A stretch of DNA of 64,000 nt from an uncultured Prevotellaceae bacterium (GCA_902800435.1 CADCEQ010000006.1:1-64000), one strand, 5' to 3'; shown: positions 35,501-43,824, counted from the first letter of the stretch. Notes: generated by a model from the sequence alone, not told the origin. A program made the numbers and translations.

Positions 35501-38500
35501 AATCGTCATCTGATCGCCCACTGTCAGTCCACTATTCATCACCGTCATGCTCTCTACCGTATAGAGCAGCGGTGGTAGCATAGCCGAGAACTCACCCGTG
35601 ACGGAATCTGTGCGGATGATCACCTTCTGGCAATCCACTTTCGTCTCGCCGCCCTGGCGGAAGGAAGTGCTGGCAATTTTATCCGTAGCCGAGGCAACGG
35701 GCACATCATTCTTGTTGTTTTTGAAGCCAGAACCGTCTGGGTACTTCTCTGCATTCAGATAGTACCGCGAGTCGTTTAGCGACAGCACTAGCTCCGTTTT
35801 ACCGATGTTGTTCGTGCTCAGCCCGAATCCTACGGCTTTCTTGCCCTGGATATCGCCGCCGACCACACGACCGGTGAAGTTGACCAATGTCTCATCAACA
35901 AACCCCAGGTTCTTGACCTCGCTGTTGAAGAGATGCATCTCATTGCCCGTATTGTTCGGGTCGGCCGGATAACGGCCGGCGTTGTTAAACACATGACCAT
36001 TCTTCTTCACCTGAATGAAGTGCTTACCGATAGGTACGCTGATGGTGTAAGAGCCGTCTTCTGCACTTTGGATGATCTCTCCGTTCTTAGAGCACACGTT
36101 GCCGTCAACATAGAACATGGCACCCTCCACCGGATAGTTCGTACCAGCGTACAGAACCGTGCCGCTAACAGGGAACGAGGAAACATCGTTGAAGTCCGTG
36201 CCGTTGTGCACCAGCGAGTTGTTGCCGATGAAGCGCAGATGCTGGCTGGGGTTGAATTCGTGGATGCCTAGTTTTGGCATGACGGCATAGGTAGTACCCT
36301 CGCCGGAGAACGGAATACCCTGAATAATGTAGTTGCCATCCCTGTCGGTCTTGGCCTTCAGTGCCAGTTGCTCGGGGGTAATCGTCGCGCTCTCCACGTT
36401 ATTAGCCATCGTCCCATGGTGTTCGTGATAGACGGTGCCATCGCGCGAATAGTCGAAAAACTGTGAATTCAGGCCCTCGTCGAAGGTCCAATACGTCTCC
36501 AGATTCTTCTCGTTACCCACAAGCAGATGGTCGAAGTTCTCCTTGATCTCGTCCTCGCTGAGACACCTCGTCCACAGCCGGAAATCATCAACATAGCCGT
36601 TGAAGAAGCCTAATTGGAATTTGGTCGAAGCCCCCAGGGACAGGTTTTGTTTGAGGGCCTGTTTGTTCTTATTCAGTACGACATTGCCGTCAGCGTCGGA
36701 TGTCACAATATAGCATGTGATCGAGTCGGCCTGGCGGGTCAGCACCACATGATTGTATTCGCCTTTCTTCAACCACGAGTTGAGTTTAATACCGTATCTT
36801 GGCGCGCTGGCCGAACCGTCGCCAAACACCATTCGACCCGTAACCAACATACCCAAAGCCTGATTGCCAGCAAACTTTGCAATCCACGTGTCTTGGAACT
36901 CATCGGGGCGGAACCACATCTGGATGGTGAAGTCGCCCTCGTTGAACTTATCGGCGGCGTAGGAGGTTGATGGGTAGGGCCATTCCACGTAACCACTGGC
37001 GTCGGTGAAGTGCATGGCGTGATACTGTTCAGAGGCGTCGGCCGACGAACCGGTCTTGACCAGTTCTACATCGGCACCTGGCACAGCACTGCCGGTTGAG
37101 CCGTAGGTGATGCGGCCGCTTACCGTACCGGTTGTCTGCGCAAAGCCTATATCAGTAAGTTGGTTGGTAACGATGGCACCGTCTTCACACTTGTCTTGTA
37201 CGGTGACGCGATAGTCGTAGTAGACGCCGGGCAACGGTGTGTCGTCGTCGTAAAATAGATATTCATCGGTACTCGACATGACACGGAGATTGGTCCATGC
37301 CTCATCTTTCTTATCTGTGCGGCGACGGTCTACTATGTAGGTCTTGGCAAGTCCCGAACTCTTCACATCTACATGCCAGTTCAGTTTCACTAAACCGGGA
37401 TATACGCCTTTTGTTGCTTTGAGTGAATAGAACTGTGTACCGCTACCGATGGCTAGGTTTTCAAGCTTTGCTTCGTTGAGTACTTTTCCATCGATAACAC
37501 CCACCACGCGGTAGTCGTGGGGTGCACAGGCATTCAACGGCTCTTCGGTATAGGGGACACCGCCATCTACGCCGTTCTTTCGACCGCTCTGTTGTGAAGT
37601 GCGGTGCATCCAGGTAAAACTGGTCTGTCCATTAGTAGGTGTGATGGTGTAGATGGGACTGGATTCTTCGTCCACATAGATATTGAACTTGTTGCCCCAA
37701 TTTGCGGGATATCCGTCGGATGTCCATGTAAAGACGATGCGGTCGTCTTGTCTTACAGCCTTTAAGTTGTTTACAGGCACCTTACGAGTCGTGTTCACCG
37801 TCACTTGGCCCTTACAATCATCGTTTTTCGTATTCTCGTTCCATGTGTTGGAAACATAATACACATAATAGGTCACGTCCGACTCGTTCGTGAAGCCTTT
37901 ATCCTCATAGGAGAGGGAGTCGCGCGGATACGTTATGATCTTCGTATTGCCGCGATAGATCACCCATTTGTAATCGGTATAATTGCCGGGGATACTGGCG
38001 CTCCACTTCAGCGTTACCTTTTTGTCTCTCTGGTTGAACGTCCCCTCTACCTTGGGCTTGGCCGATGGTGCTTCAATTTTTACCGTTGCAGACTTCTCGG
38101 CACTGTTTTCGGCGAACACCACCCCGGAAGAATTGACACCGTCGAGGCGGTATTTCACGGTGTGGTTACCTACAGTCGTAGCCGTGGCGCTGGTGCCCCA
38201 GGAGCCGCCGTCAACGCTGTATTTCATTGTGCCGTAATTGCCTGTAGCCGCCTTGGAAACCAGATTCAGCGCCTTGCCGTTATATACAAGGCCGGTGGCG
38301 AAGGTGGGATCGTTATTGATTGACACCGCCTGATTGGTGAATTTCATCATTACGTAGATATGAGGGCCTGAGGCACCTTTGTTCATATCGCAAACACCGC
38401 TATTCCCCTTAGCCCAATATATCACACCATCCGAGCTTTCCTCGTTAGCCCATAGCTCGGTGATAACGCGCTTCGAGCCGCCATGTGAGTCGCTGGATGA

Positions 38501-39034
38501 ATAGCCTGTACGTTCCTTGGTATAATAAAGGTATATGTAAGCGCCGCCAGCACCATGATTCAAATCGCCGACAAAAGCGCTTCCTTTATCACCTGACTTT
38601 GCATCATGGCCAACCTTGTAGTATGTTCGGCCGCCATAAGTGAAAGAACTCTCGTTTGACGTCGAAGCAACAATGTCGGTGATGTATCCCGTCTCAGGAT
38701 TGGCCGATGAACTCGTCTTGTAAGCCAGATAGACATAATATGAATTGGTACCGGCACCTTCATTAAGGTCTTTGTTGACGATAGTCCAACCATTCTGCTT
38801 ATAAGTCGTTTTTACGGAGTTCATGTCAGATTCATAATAGCGTCCAAGCACTTTCAGCTCGGTGATACCGTTGGCGGCCAATGCCTCCGGCACAGCCAGA
38901 ATGAACAGGATGAGTAATAGAAACAGCCTGTTCATCAGACATGCATTGCGTGTCAGCAGCCCCAGCCACTGGCTGCGCTGCCATCGTCCTCGTCCTGAAC
39001 TTGCAGGGGGCGGAAATTGTTTCTTTCTTTTCAT
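29573..39034 (-). CDS. Giant exported LamG-domain protein with T9SS type A tail, 3153 aa
   Basis: A signal peptide is clear from the internal Met34 (MNRLFLLLILFILAVPEALA). The frame also has ATG at 39034, adding 33 basic residues; either could be the start. LamG/concanavalin-like domains are seen at about 673-840, 2103-2265 and 2307-2485 (for example FTIQMWFRP, FSIDTWLYVS, YAIEFWMRG). Fibronectin-like strands precede the first, and a carboxypeptidase-regulatory-like fold (VSGRITYGSTGSAVPGADVELV) lies near 645. A repeated beta-sandwich unit occurs at about 2710-2810 and 3015-3105, with two GWNWLSLYV/NWNWIGYYG units between. The end, GVYIINGQKKTVK, is a T9SS tail. No catalytic motif is seen, so it is probably a surface adhesin or glycan-binding protein. 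It is likely controlled by the AraC-type regulator upstream. Confidence 0.85.
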   Translation of the reverse strand: MKRKKQFPPPASSGRGRWQRSQWLGLLTRNACLMNRLFLLLILFILAVPEALAANGITELKVLGRYYESDMNSVKTTYKQNGWTIVNKDLNEGAGTNSYYVYLAYKTSSSANPETGYITDIVASTSNESSFTYGGRTYYKVGHDAKSGDKGSAFVGDLNHGAGGAYIYLYYTKERTGYSSSDSHGGSKRVITELWANEESSDGVIYWAKGNSGVCDMNKGASGPHIYVMMKFTNQAVSINNDPTFATGLVYNGKALNLVSKAATGNYGTMKYSVDGGSWGTSATATTVGNHTVKYRLDGVNSSGVVFAENSAEKSATVKIEAPSAKPKVEGTFNQRDKKVTLKWSASIPGNYTDYKWVIYRGNTKIITYPRDSLSYEDKGFTNESDVTYYVYYVSNTWNENTKNDDCKGQVTVNTTRKVPVNNLKAVRQDDRIVFTWTSDGYPANWGNKFNIYVDEESSPIYTITPTNGQTSFTWMHRTSQQSGRKNGVDGGVPYTEEPLNACAPHDYRVVGVIDGKVLNEAKLENLAIGSGTQFYSLKATKGVYPGLVKLNWHVDVKSSGLAKTYIVDRRRTDKKDEAWTNLRVMSSTDEYLFYDDDTPLPGVYYDYRVTVQDKCEDGAIVTNQLTDIGFAQTTGTVSGRITYGSTGSAVPGADVELVKTGSSADASEQYHAMHFTDASGYVEWPYPSTSYAADKFNEGDFTIQMWFRPDEFQDTWIAKFAGNQALGMLVTGRMVFGDGSASAPRYGIKLNSWLKKGEYNHVVLTRQADSITCYIVTSDADGNVVLNKNKQALKQNLSLGASTKFQLGFFNGYVDDFRLWTRCLSEDEIKENFDHLLVGNEKNLETYWTFDEGLNSQFFDYSRDGTVYHEHHGTMANNVESATITPEQLALKAKTDRDGNYIIQGIPFSGEGTTYAVMPKLGIHEFNPSQHLRFIGNNSLVHNGTDFNDVSSFPVSGTVLYAGTNYPVEGAMFYVDGNVCSKNGEIIQSAEDGSYTISVPIGKHFIQVKKNGHVFNNAGRYPADPNNTGNEMHLFNSEVKNLGFVDETLVNFTGRVVGGDIQGKKAVGFGLSTNNIGKTELVLSLNDSRYYLNAEKYPDGSGFKNNKNDVPVASATDKIASTSFRQGGETKVDCQKVIIRTDSVTGEFSAMLPPLLYTVESMTVMNSGLTVGDQMTIDLTSPLMAYTDTLYADDGESYELYEYNTKLSQTYHCPPTFTVKQEGREDGSFGIDSYKIQDDLGEIELNDIYSVEGDVVTYNYGVSGYKSPLFIQGDPYTFLIEGYEEYENADNGKLDHVPLNGNIVTISNALSSEQHVYYEQVGDHAPGSTAGLQENQLQLDSLGHAKYRWKAGLPNIAEPYTRTISMTYEVGGAFKQWDGNGMTGIILGSLPTGNNFVTAGPEKVSMVLRDPPGTNSFTEWKTGSSKTISKVEGSTFTENFAASFKHKFGFHKVIGIGAGIIDMEETEACDDLEVGAKTEYENETSTTWVETTSVTQSISTSASPEYVGAQGDVFIGHSSNLLFGKVRDLDLRRQSGNDVEIGLEDIFQTSIQFGTMFMYTQNYIENVMLPNYELMRKKFLTTTTQSNIDTYHNDTDHTVYLTTLSPDDPKFGTEGTYSKFKVPGVQVATDSVAWVNCQIENWKDRLRDNEEEKVKAWEKRKKFGDNYGKNYSFDSGTSYTYETTVQNDTTYSRDWKISGGLILDNSTGFAINDFGFNIHIQDETFGGEHHVNDTTYTHETTFSYTLAEDGDDDAISVDVYNYGDFGPIFHTRGGQTCCPYEGQVATKYYKPGTTIMEATMQIEVPQIDVDVPIVSDVPTGGIANYTLRLSNASEIDEDVYYRLLVDDETNPDGANLMIDGKAITDSRIIKIPAGTTVTKALQLKQTKEDVLNYDSIAIVLASQCQYDPTSTWELISDTVYISAHFVPSSSPVDLALSKTVMNIQTKTDLDLTFSGFDRNYLGLKAFRIQYKKQGATDWTLLREYVLKEDDLTTNNELLPTSGAKVTYRLPMNNFTDGEYVFRVLSVSDYGTDEITRSSQEISLVKDMQRPRPLGQPEPSDGILDIGDDLSITFNEAFLNGDLTKTGNFRVTGVLNGATIAHETALSMQNTNGTAATEASIGLAEKDFSIDTWLYVSGEGTILSHGEGTNKFTVSTNADGNLVVDIAGTTYTSSAVVPTDTWAFLTITYKAGETSGKLSASVAYDGKDISFFNDKDVVAYKGNGPLAVGKNIKGAMHELLLWDEAHDIASALANRSKSKNPSTRHLIGYWKMNEGEGTTIRDYARNRHMTMADETWYLNNENKAIVLDGDKYLSVSAGDLPVFPDDDYAIEFWMRGDAQTGEAQLLQMGEVALWMNVDGQLQFTGKSAYKEADGIVLATSSDNLTDNAWHHVALNVLHQGAAAIYVDGNRVLSTSTANVGPINTDRLMMGARRNTIMEGDIAYKFDRPFKGQIDELRLWDATLNATQLANNRKVRLTGQEDGLILYFPFEDKTFDEYDQVIIAGTDSCLTGNTTKAQLLTFNSQLSDLNYVDEAPALRTKPIETAVSFTFTASDTKIVIDIDEDPATIEGCTLNFVVRDVCDANGNYSIPAIWSAFVNRNELVWADDALSVTQEVKSESSITATIVNKGGKQQMWTLSGMPSWLQASSEYGTTNPLAETSVTFTVSPATPIGKYEETVYLKGNDGIETPLTINVKVTGKMPEWSVNPKDYEFSMNVIGRVDIKNVPMDDEDDIIAAFIGEECRGVAHPVYKERYDGSFITMDIYGNDDNDKEVTFRAFDASTGTLYPVVTPDREITFTPLALIGKYDAPVVFTVVDLIEQSTDLKAGWNWLSLYVKTDTMTVPAVFEKIVDDVITVKSQTDWTMNENGKWKGDLTDMTNDQMYAVQLKADRKLRIVGKPVDPDECPIIVKKNWNWIGYYGRQVAAISDALSGMQPVNGDILKGQSGVTYFDTYEWAGSLPMMEPGVGYMVKSNTDEDRLFGYPAAALAAARAVNESRNVNENGFFQPINFRNYANNAIMTVKLTAAGKTLGNTELGVFADDECRTAKLTNGEGVAYLTIPGDDETTLTFKVAIGDKVFDASKTVSYEVDGVYGSPDSPLVIDLSEATGIWEILNGDKDTSVYDLQGRKVDLKDNRRKLSKGVYIINGQKKTVK

Positions 39035-39096
39035 AATGCTTAAAATTTAGTGGTTTTAAAAAGGAATGATGAATGAATAATAGAAGAGTATATTTA

Positions 39097-39306
39097 TTAT
39101 ACGTATTTTGAGAGTTTAGTGTCGTGTAGGCGACGTTGCAGTTCGTCGCGGAGCTCGACGTTCTCACGGATCTCGGAAATGATGGCATCGTTCTTCCGAC
39201 GTAGCTCATGCTGGTTGTGCAAAATGCACCCCAGCAGCACTGCGACGATGGCGACCAATGCGGCGATGATGACGGTGAGTAGGATAATAACAGTATCAGT
39301 AGGCAT
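39097..39306 (-). CDS. Small single-pass membrane protein, 69 aa
   Basis: ATG 39306 starts MPTDTVIILLTVIIAALVAI, a single transmembrane helix (about residues 5-30), followed by a charged coiled-coil-like tail (NQHELRRKNDAIISEIREN). The frame is open back to 39360, but the longer N-terminus has no extra signal. It lies between the AraC-type regulator (110 bases upstream) and the giant LamG gene (62 bases downstream), on the same strand. It is thus probably part of that transcript. I recognise no family; a role as anchor or partner of the regulator or export step would be a guess. Confidence 0.55.
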   Translation of the reverse strand: MPTDTVIILLTVIIAALVAIVAVLLGCILHNQHELRRKNDAIISEIRENVELRDELQRRLHDTKLSKYV

Positions 39307-39416
39307 ACGCTTTACTATGTTTGATGCTGCGAATATAATAACAAAAATTCGTCTGCGCAATAGCTCAGACGAATTAACGTATGTTTTCAGACGAATTAAC
39401 GGATACTTCCTACGAA

Positions 39417-41213
39417 TTAACGGATGGCGCCGCCGGATTCACGGAACTGCGAGGGTGTGAGTGCATACTTCTGCTTGAAGTTACGACCGAAGGTGTCGGC
39501 ACTAGGGAAGCCGCTCTCGCGTGCAACGTCGGCGATGGAGAGGTCAGGTCGAGAAGATAGCAACTTAGCAGCGTAAGGCAGACGGCAGTCGGTAAGGAAT
39601 TCGATAAGTGACTTGTAAGGACTTCCCTTGGCAAAAGCGGCACCTATGCGCTCTTTCGACAGGCCGAAGCGGTCTACCAATGCCTGGCGGTCAAGCTGTG
39701 AGTCTAGGTAAAGCCGATCGCGGAGAATGACGTCGCGCAAGCTCTGGAAGAGTTCTTCGTCTGATGTCCCGTCGACAATCTTCCCACTGGGGACAGGACT
39801 ACTTGCAGCTTCCTCCTCCTTACTCTTTTCTTCTTTCTCTTCCCACTTCTCCTTATATTCTATGGCCTCAGCAATCTCACGAGCTAGGACATGGTTTTTG
39901 CGCATGGTCTCACGTCGCTTGTAGTAGAAGTAAATGGCAAAGGCAACGGCAGCGAGAAGTCCGACAACGATGGCAGCCGTCAGCCATCTGTAGAAACGGG
40001 CATCGGACTCAGCTTGCTGGCGGGCAAGCTGCTCCTCCTGCAAGTGATATATGGTGGCCAGTTCGTTCAACTGTTCGCGCTGGTTGCGCTGGTCGAGACT
40101 GTCGCGGATGACAGAGGCCCGTTCTAAATAGCCCAGCGACTCGGCCGTGCGTCCCTGCATCTTCGAGGCCACACTGCGCTGCTCGAGGCAGATGAGGTAG
40201 TTGGGGTTAATGGTGTCGGGATAAGTGCCCTCAAAGCGGCGCATAGCCTGGTCGAAGCGGTCGAATTGTCCCATGTGGTGATAGGCGGCCGACAGCATCT
40301 TGTCGCAGTCTATACCCTTACTCCATTCCGTTTTAAAAACTTCGGCCTCTGTGTCAAGGGCTTTCTTGAGGTATTGTGCGCGTAGGCTGGGGTTGTCTTT
40401 GTGCTGCGTCACTTGGCGGGCATAGGCTGTGGTAAGGAAGGCCAGCATTTGACCGCGGGCGAAGTCAATAAACTCGGCGGGGTTGAAGCCTTCCTGCATG
40501 TCACCAAAGCGCTCGGGGTTCTTTTCTAGCTCGTCAAGGCGTTCGAGTACCTCCTTACACACCGTTTCCATCTCGGGGTAGCGGTCGTGGTCGATGAGGA
40601 TGTGCAGTAGCTTTTTCGATGCGTCATGGTAGGATACTACGCCGCCGAAGGTGTCCAACTTGCGCAAATCAGCGAGGGTGGCTTTCAGGCGCTCTATACC
40701 CTCGTCGGTGCGCCCTGTCTGAGCCATTGAGCGTGCAACGAAGGCCTCCATCTTGCCTACCTCGTCGGGCATATTGAGGGCATGGGCCAGACGTGACGCC
40801 TCAGTGGCATAACGTATAATGGCGGGGTGGTTGGCCGATGTGTATTCGATGCTTGTCAACAGCAGGTACACGCGTTCCAGTGTCGTCGAGTCCTTGATGG
40901 CATCTTTGTTGTCAATCAGGTCGAGGCATGTCTGCCGTGCCAGAGGCATGTTGCGCAGGCCGCCGTACTGTGTCACGGCTTTGAGGTATTCCGCGCGTTG
41001 CCATGTGATATTTCCCACGATGCGGGCAGAGTCGATAATTACCAATGCGCGTTCGGGGTCGTTGCGGTGGATGCTCATGGCGGCAGCTTCTGTGTAGAGC
41101 GTGTCACGATCGGTAGGCTGGTGTCTTTTGCTGTTTTTTTCATGCATGCAGCCTGTCAGTAATAGAATGGTTGTGGCAAACAGAATTAGGTGATTCTTGT
41201 AAAAAGTATTCAT
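39417..41213 (-). CDS. Membrane-anchored TPR protein with C-terminal AraC-type DNA-binding domain, 598 aa
   Basis: Residues 1-22 form a lipoprotein-like signal (LFATTILLLTGC, Cys22). Residues 30-400 are TPR-like helical repeats (for example ALVIIDSAR, ARQTCLDLID, LERASVIRDSL). One transmembrane helix lies at about 408-433 (WLTAAIVVGLLAAVAFAIYF). After a charged linker, residues 490-598 are an AraC/XylS helix-turn-helix domain (YLDSQLDRQALVDRFGLS, IADVARESGFPSADTFGRNFK). So a periplasmic TPR sensor is linked through the membrane to a cytosolic DNA-binding part, a layout known in Bacteroidota. It likely controls the adjacent giant LamG operon. The Cys22 lipobox may instead be part of a plain signal anchor. 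Confidence 0.88.
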   Translation of the reverse strand: MNTFYKNHLILFATTILLLTGCMHEKNSKRHQPTDRDTLYTEAAAMSIHRNDPERALVIIDSARIVGNITWQRAEYLKAVTQYGGLRNMPLARQTCLDLIDNKDAIKDSTTLERVYLLLTSIEYTSANHPAIIRYATEASRLAHALNMPDEVGKMEAFVARSMAQTGRTDEGIERLKATLADLRKLDTFGGVVSYHDASKKLLHILIDHDRYPEMETVCKEVLERLDELEKNPERFGDMQEGFNPAEFIDFARGQMLAFLTTAYARQVTQHKDNPSLRAQYLKKALDTEAEVFKTEWSKGIDCDKMLSAAYHHMGQFDRFDQAMRRFEGTYPDTINPNYLICLEQRSVASKMQGRTAESLGYLERASVIRDSLDQRNQREQLNELATIYHLQEEQLARQQAESDARFYRWLTAAIVVGLLAAVAFAIYFYYKRRETMRKNHVLAREIAEAIEYKEKWEEKEEKSKEEEAASSPVPSGKIVDGTSDEELFQSLRDVILRDRLYLDSQLDRQALVDRFGLSKERIGAAFAKGSPYKSLIEFLTDCRLPYAAKLLSSRPDLSIADVARESGFPSADTFGRNFKQKYALTPSQFRESGGAIR

Positions 41214-41237
41214 AGTGTATAAGTATTAGTTGGCTAT

Positions 41238-43412
41238 TCAAAGTTTTATGAGGGTTGAGCCGGTCGTCGCAGGGGTATCGGTGGTAGCCTGTACGGCATA
41301 GACGCCAGATGGCAGGGCACCAAGGTCAATAGCAGTGTTTTCCGTCAGCATCTCATGGTGCAGTAAGCGTCCCCTGAGGTCGTAGACGCTGAGGGTGCCA
41401 CATGTGGCGCCACTAATATGTAACGTTCGACCTTGCAGACGGATGTCTGCCTGACGGGGTTGGTGATGACTGATGTCTTTGATTCCGTCGATGCCGAGCA
41501 GGTGGAGCAGGCCACGGTAGGCATCAATCTCGCCGTAGCCGTATTCATTGTTGGGGTAGGAGAGGACCGCGTCAGGCTGACGGCAGGTATGGCTGAAGGC
41601 ATCGATGATTTCCTCGCGGGTGAGGTCAGGCTTGGCCTGCAGCCAGAGGGCTATGATGCCTGCCACGACGGGCGCGGCCATCGACGTGCCGGTATTGGCG
41701 TTCCAGGCGTAGGTGCGGTCCTCAAAAACGAAGTGCTCGACGTCGGAGTTGATGTCGTTGGCTTCGGGATTGTGCTCTAAGTAGTAGCTGCTGTACGACG
41801 AGATGATGTTGTCGCCGGGAGCCACGACGTCGGGTTTCTGCATTCCGTTGATGGCCGGGCCGATGGAGGAATAGGGGCTGCGAAGCCCGACGGTACGCCC
41901 CTTAGAGAAGTCGCGGTACTCGCCTTTGTAGTTGATAAAGCCTAAGCGGTGGGCGGTGGCACCGACACACACGACTGACGGGAAGCAGGCCGGAGCGTGG
42001 ATGTTACGGGTCATTTCGGCCGCAGTCCATCGTGGGTCTATGTCAGGACGGTTGTCGAGGCCATTGCTGGAACTGCCGTAGAGTTCGACATGGTTGTCTC
42101 GGCCCTGAAGGACCAAGGCGATGGGCGGAAGTGCTGACAGGGCTTTGTTGGCCGTGAAGAGCACGTTGTAGACCGTGTCGGCGGTGAATGACGAAGGATA
42201 GCGGTCGGTGGTGACGGTGCAGGTATCGCCACCGATAAACAGCGTGTCGGTGAGTACGGAGTCCTTCAGGAAACGTTCTGAGGTAATGTCGAGTGTCGTG
42301 GTCGCGTTATCGTAGACAATGGCAGAGAGATGGAGCGGTGTGCGGGTCTTGATGCGGTAGAAGGCGGTCGTGTTGGTAGTATTGATAAAAGCCCCGGCCG
42401 CTTCCTCCCCGGCAGTCTTTTCCAAATATGTCTTTGTCACACACTCGTTACCTGCCGATGCCACGATGATACGGCCGGGGCCGGTGATACTGTCGAGAAA
42501 GGCAGCATAGAGACTGTCTTCCTGGTCGAGATAGGGTGGATAACCCTCGCTGAACGATGCCACGCAGGGCTTGCCCTCACGGTCGGCGTAGTCGAAGATG
42601 TACTTGAAGCCGAGGGCGTCGGTGGCCGTGGTGTATTTGTCGATGTCGGCAGAGTCGATGAGGGCGATGTCGTCGCTGACGGCGTTGCTTACCAGGCAGA
42701 TGTCTGCGTCGGGGGCAATGCCCTGGTATCGCGAGTTGTAGCCGCTACCCGCAGCGATGCCGAGGGTGTGAGTGCCGTGGGTCTGGATATGCCCGTCGGC
42801 GGAGTGCTGCTGAGCATGGACGAGGTCGGCGCCCACGAAGTCGCGGCCTACTGGCAGCTGACTGTCGACGGTGTCCTTCGATAGCTGGTCCCAGAAGGCG
42901 CCGATGCGATAGCGGGTGGCTGAAGGGTCGAGGAAGTTGGGGTGGGTGAGGTCGAAGCCGATATCCATTACGCCTACGATGACGCCCTTGCCAGTGTAGC
43001 CCCTCTCTATCTCCCCCCTGTAGGGGGAGTATAGGCGGTCGGCTCCTACGATGATAGCCGTGGTGTCCATTGTGGTGCGCCCGGAAGGGCTGGCCTCGAT
43101 GCGGCGGACGGCCGGATGGTCAGACAGCGGGCCGATGCTGCTGACGGGTATGCTGACGATGGCTATGTTGCCCACCGTTGCATAGGGCTTGCAGCCGTAG
43201 GTGCGCCATACCTCGTCGGCCTTGTCGGTGTCGATGCGAATAAAGGCTGTCAGTGTCCGCGCCGGCTGTCGTGTGCCGGCCGTTCTCGACAGAGCAGGCT
43301 GTTGCTGCAGTGTCAGTCCGCGGACGTATGCCGACAACTTGCGGTTATCAGTAGCCAAGCTGCCAACAACCGCCGCAAAAAGAATCGCCAAGATAAACAG
43401 CCGTCTCCTCAC
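41238..43412 (-). CDS. Exported subtilisin-like S8 serine protease with T9SS-like tail, 724 aa
   Basis: Residues 1-20 are a signal peptide (MRRRLFILAILFAAVVGSLA), then a propeptide with TAFIRIDTDKADEVWRT. The catalytic triad is visible: Asp150 in GVMDIGFDLTHP, His212 in THGTHTLGIAAGS and Ser577 in GTSMAAPVVAG; Asn of ASAGNE is also present. After about 640, RTLHISGATCGTLSVYDLRGRLL and the end GVYAVQATTDTPATTGSTLIKL form a T9SS type A-like tail. The stretch about residues 128-138 (YSPYRGEIERG) is read from a palindromic CTCCCCCTACAGGGGGGAG repeat. It should cleave proteins at the cell surface or outside. It follows the FMN-binding gene by 10 bases. Confidence 0.93.
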   Translation of the reverse strand: MRRRLFILAILFAAVVGSLATDNRKLSAYVRGLTLQQQPALSRTAGTRQPARTLTAFIRIDTDKADEVWRTYGCKPYATVGNIAIVSIPVSSIGPLSDHPAVRRIEASPSGRTTMDTTAIIVGADRLYSPYRGEIERGYTGKGVIVGVMDIGFDLTHPNFLDPSATRYRIGAFWDQLSKDTVDSQLPVGRDFVGADLVHAQQHSADGHIQTHGTHTLGIAAGSGYNSRYQGIAPDADICLVSNAVSDDIALIDSADIDKYTTATDALGFKYIFDYADREGKPCVASFSEGYPPYLDQEDSLYAAFLDSITGPGRIIVASAGNECVTKTYLEKTAGEEAAGAFINTTNTTAFYRIKTRTPLHLSAIVYDNATTTLDITSERFLKDSVLTDTLFIGGDTCTVTTDRYPSSFTADTVYNVLFTANKALSALPPIALVLQGRDNHVELYGSSSNGLDNRPDIDPRWTAAEMTRNIHAPACFPSVVCVGATAHRLGFINYKGEYRDFSKGRTVGLRSPYSSIGPAINGMQKPDVVAPGDNIISSYSSYYLEHNPEANDINSDVEHFVFEDRTYAWNANTGTSMAAPVVAGIIALWLQAKPDLTREEIIDAFSHTCRQPDAVLSYPNNEYGYGEIDAYRGLLHLLGIDGIKDISHHQPRQADIRLQGRTLHISGATCGTLSVYDLRGRLLHHEMLTENTAIDLGALPSGVYAVQATTDTPATTGSTLIKL
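43006..43034. repeat. Palindromic CTCCCCCT-AGGGGGAG element inside the protease gene
   Basis: Minus-strand CTCCCCCTACAGGGGGGAG is a near-perfect palindrome of the kind found between genes at 57598-57680 (CTCCCCCTAACTCAGGGGGAG). Here it is translated in frame as part of YSPYRGEIERG and keeps the protease open. It lies between the prodomain and the catalytic Asp. Confidence 0.6.
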
Positions 43413-43422
43413 AGTTCACATC

Positions 43423-43824
43423 TCACTTCTTGTTCTTCTGATAGTACTCCAGTCCAAGCTGCACGTTCTTGACAACGGCATCGGTCGAGAATGTGGCACC
43501 GGTAACGCCGTCAACCTTCAGGGCGGCAGCATCCTTCACCTTCAGTCCGTCCCACTTTCCCTGTAGTGCCTTCTTTACGCGGGTAAAGTATTTGGGCGTC
43601 TCCTGGTTCTTCAGAAACTCCACCTTCTCCACCTTGTTCTTTTTGATGTACACCTTGACGGGGGTCGTCCCTGCGTAGCCCTGGACATCCTTGCCCAGCG
43701 TGGTGGTGTTAACGACGTAAACGCCGTTCTCCTTGGTCATCACTTCGTCATCCTTTTGAGCTGCACTCTGCAGTGTGGCGGCCAGCACGATGAGTGCCAA
43801 CGAGCCTAAAAACATCTTTTTCAT
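43423..43824 (-). CDS. Exported FMN-binding-domain protein, 133 aa
   Basis: The signal peptide is residues 1-22 (MKKMFLGSLALIVLAATLQS). The rest is a single FMN-binding domain as in RnfG, NqrC and NosR, with the flavinylation motif DGVTGATFST (105-114). In this family the Thr of GAT (111) carries covalent FMN attached by ApbE. Other conserved bits are VKVYIKKNKVEKVEFL and TPKYFTRVKKALQGKW. It may pass electrons at the outer face of the membrane. It is 10 bases upstream of the S8 protease, so they could be one transcript, though the partner reductase is not in view. ApbE and other RNF genes are not in this window. Confidence 0.88.
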   Translation of the reverse strand: MKKMFLGSLALIVLAATLQSAAQKDDEVMTKENGVYVVNTTTLGKDVQGYAGTTPVKVYIKKNKVEKVEFLKNQETPKYFTRVKKALQGKWDGLKVKDAAALKVDGVTGATFSTDAVVKNVQLGLEYYQKNKK

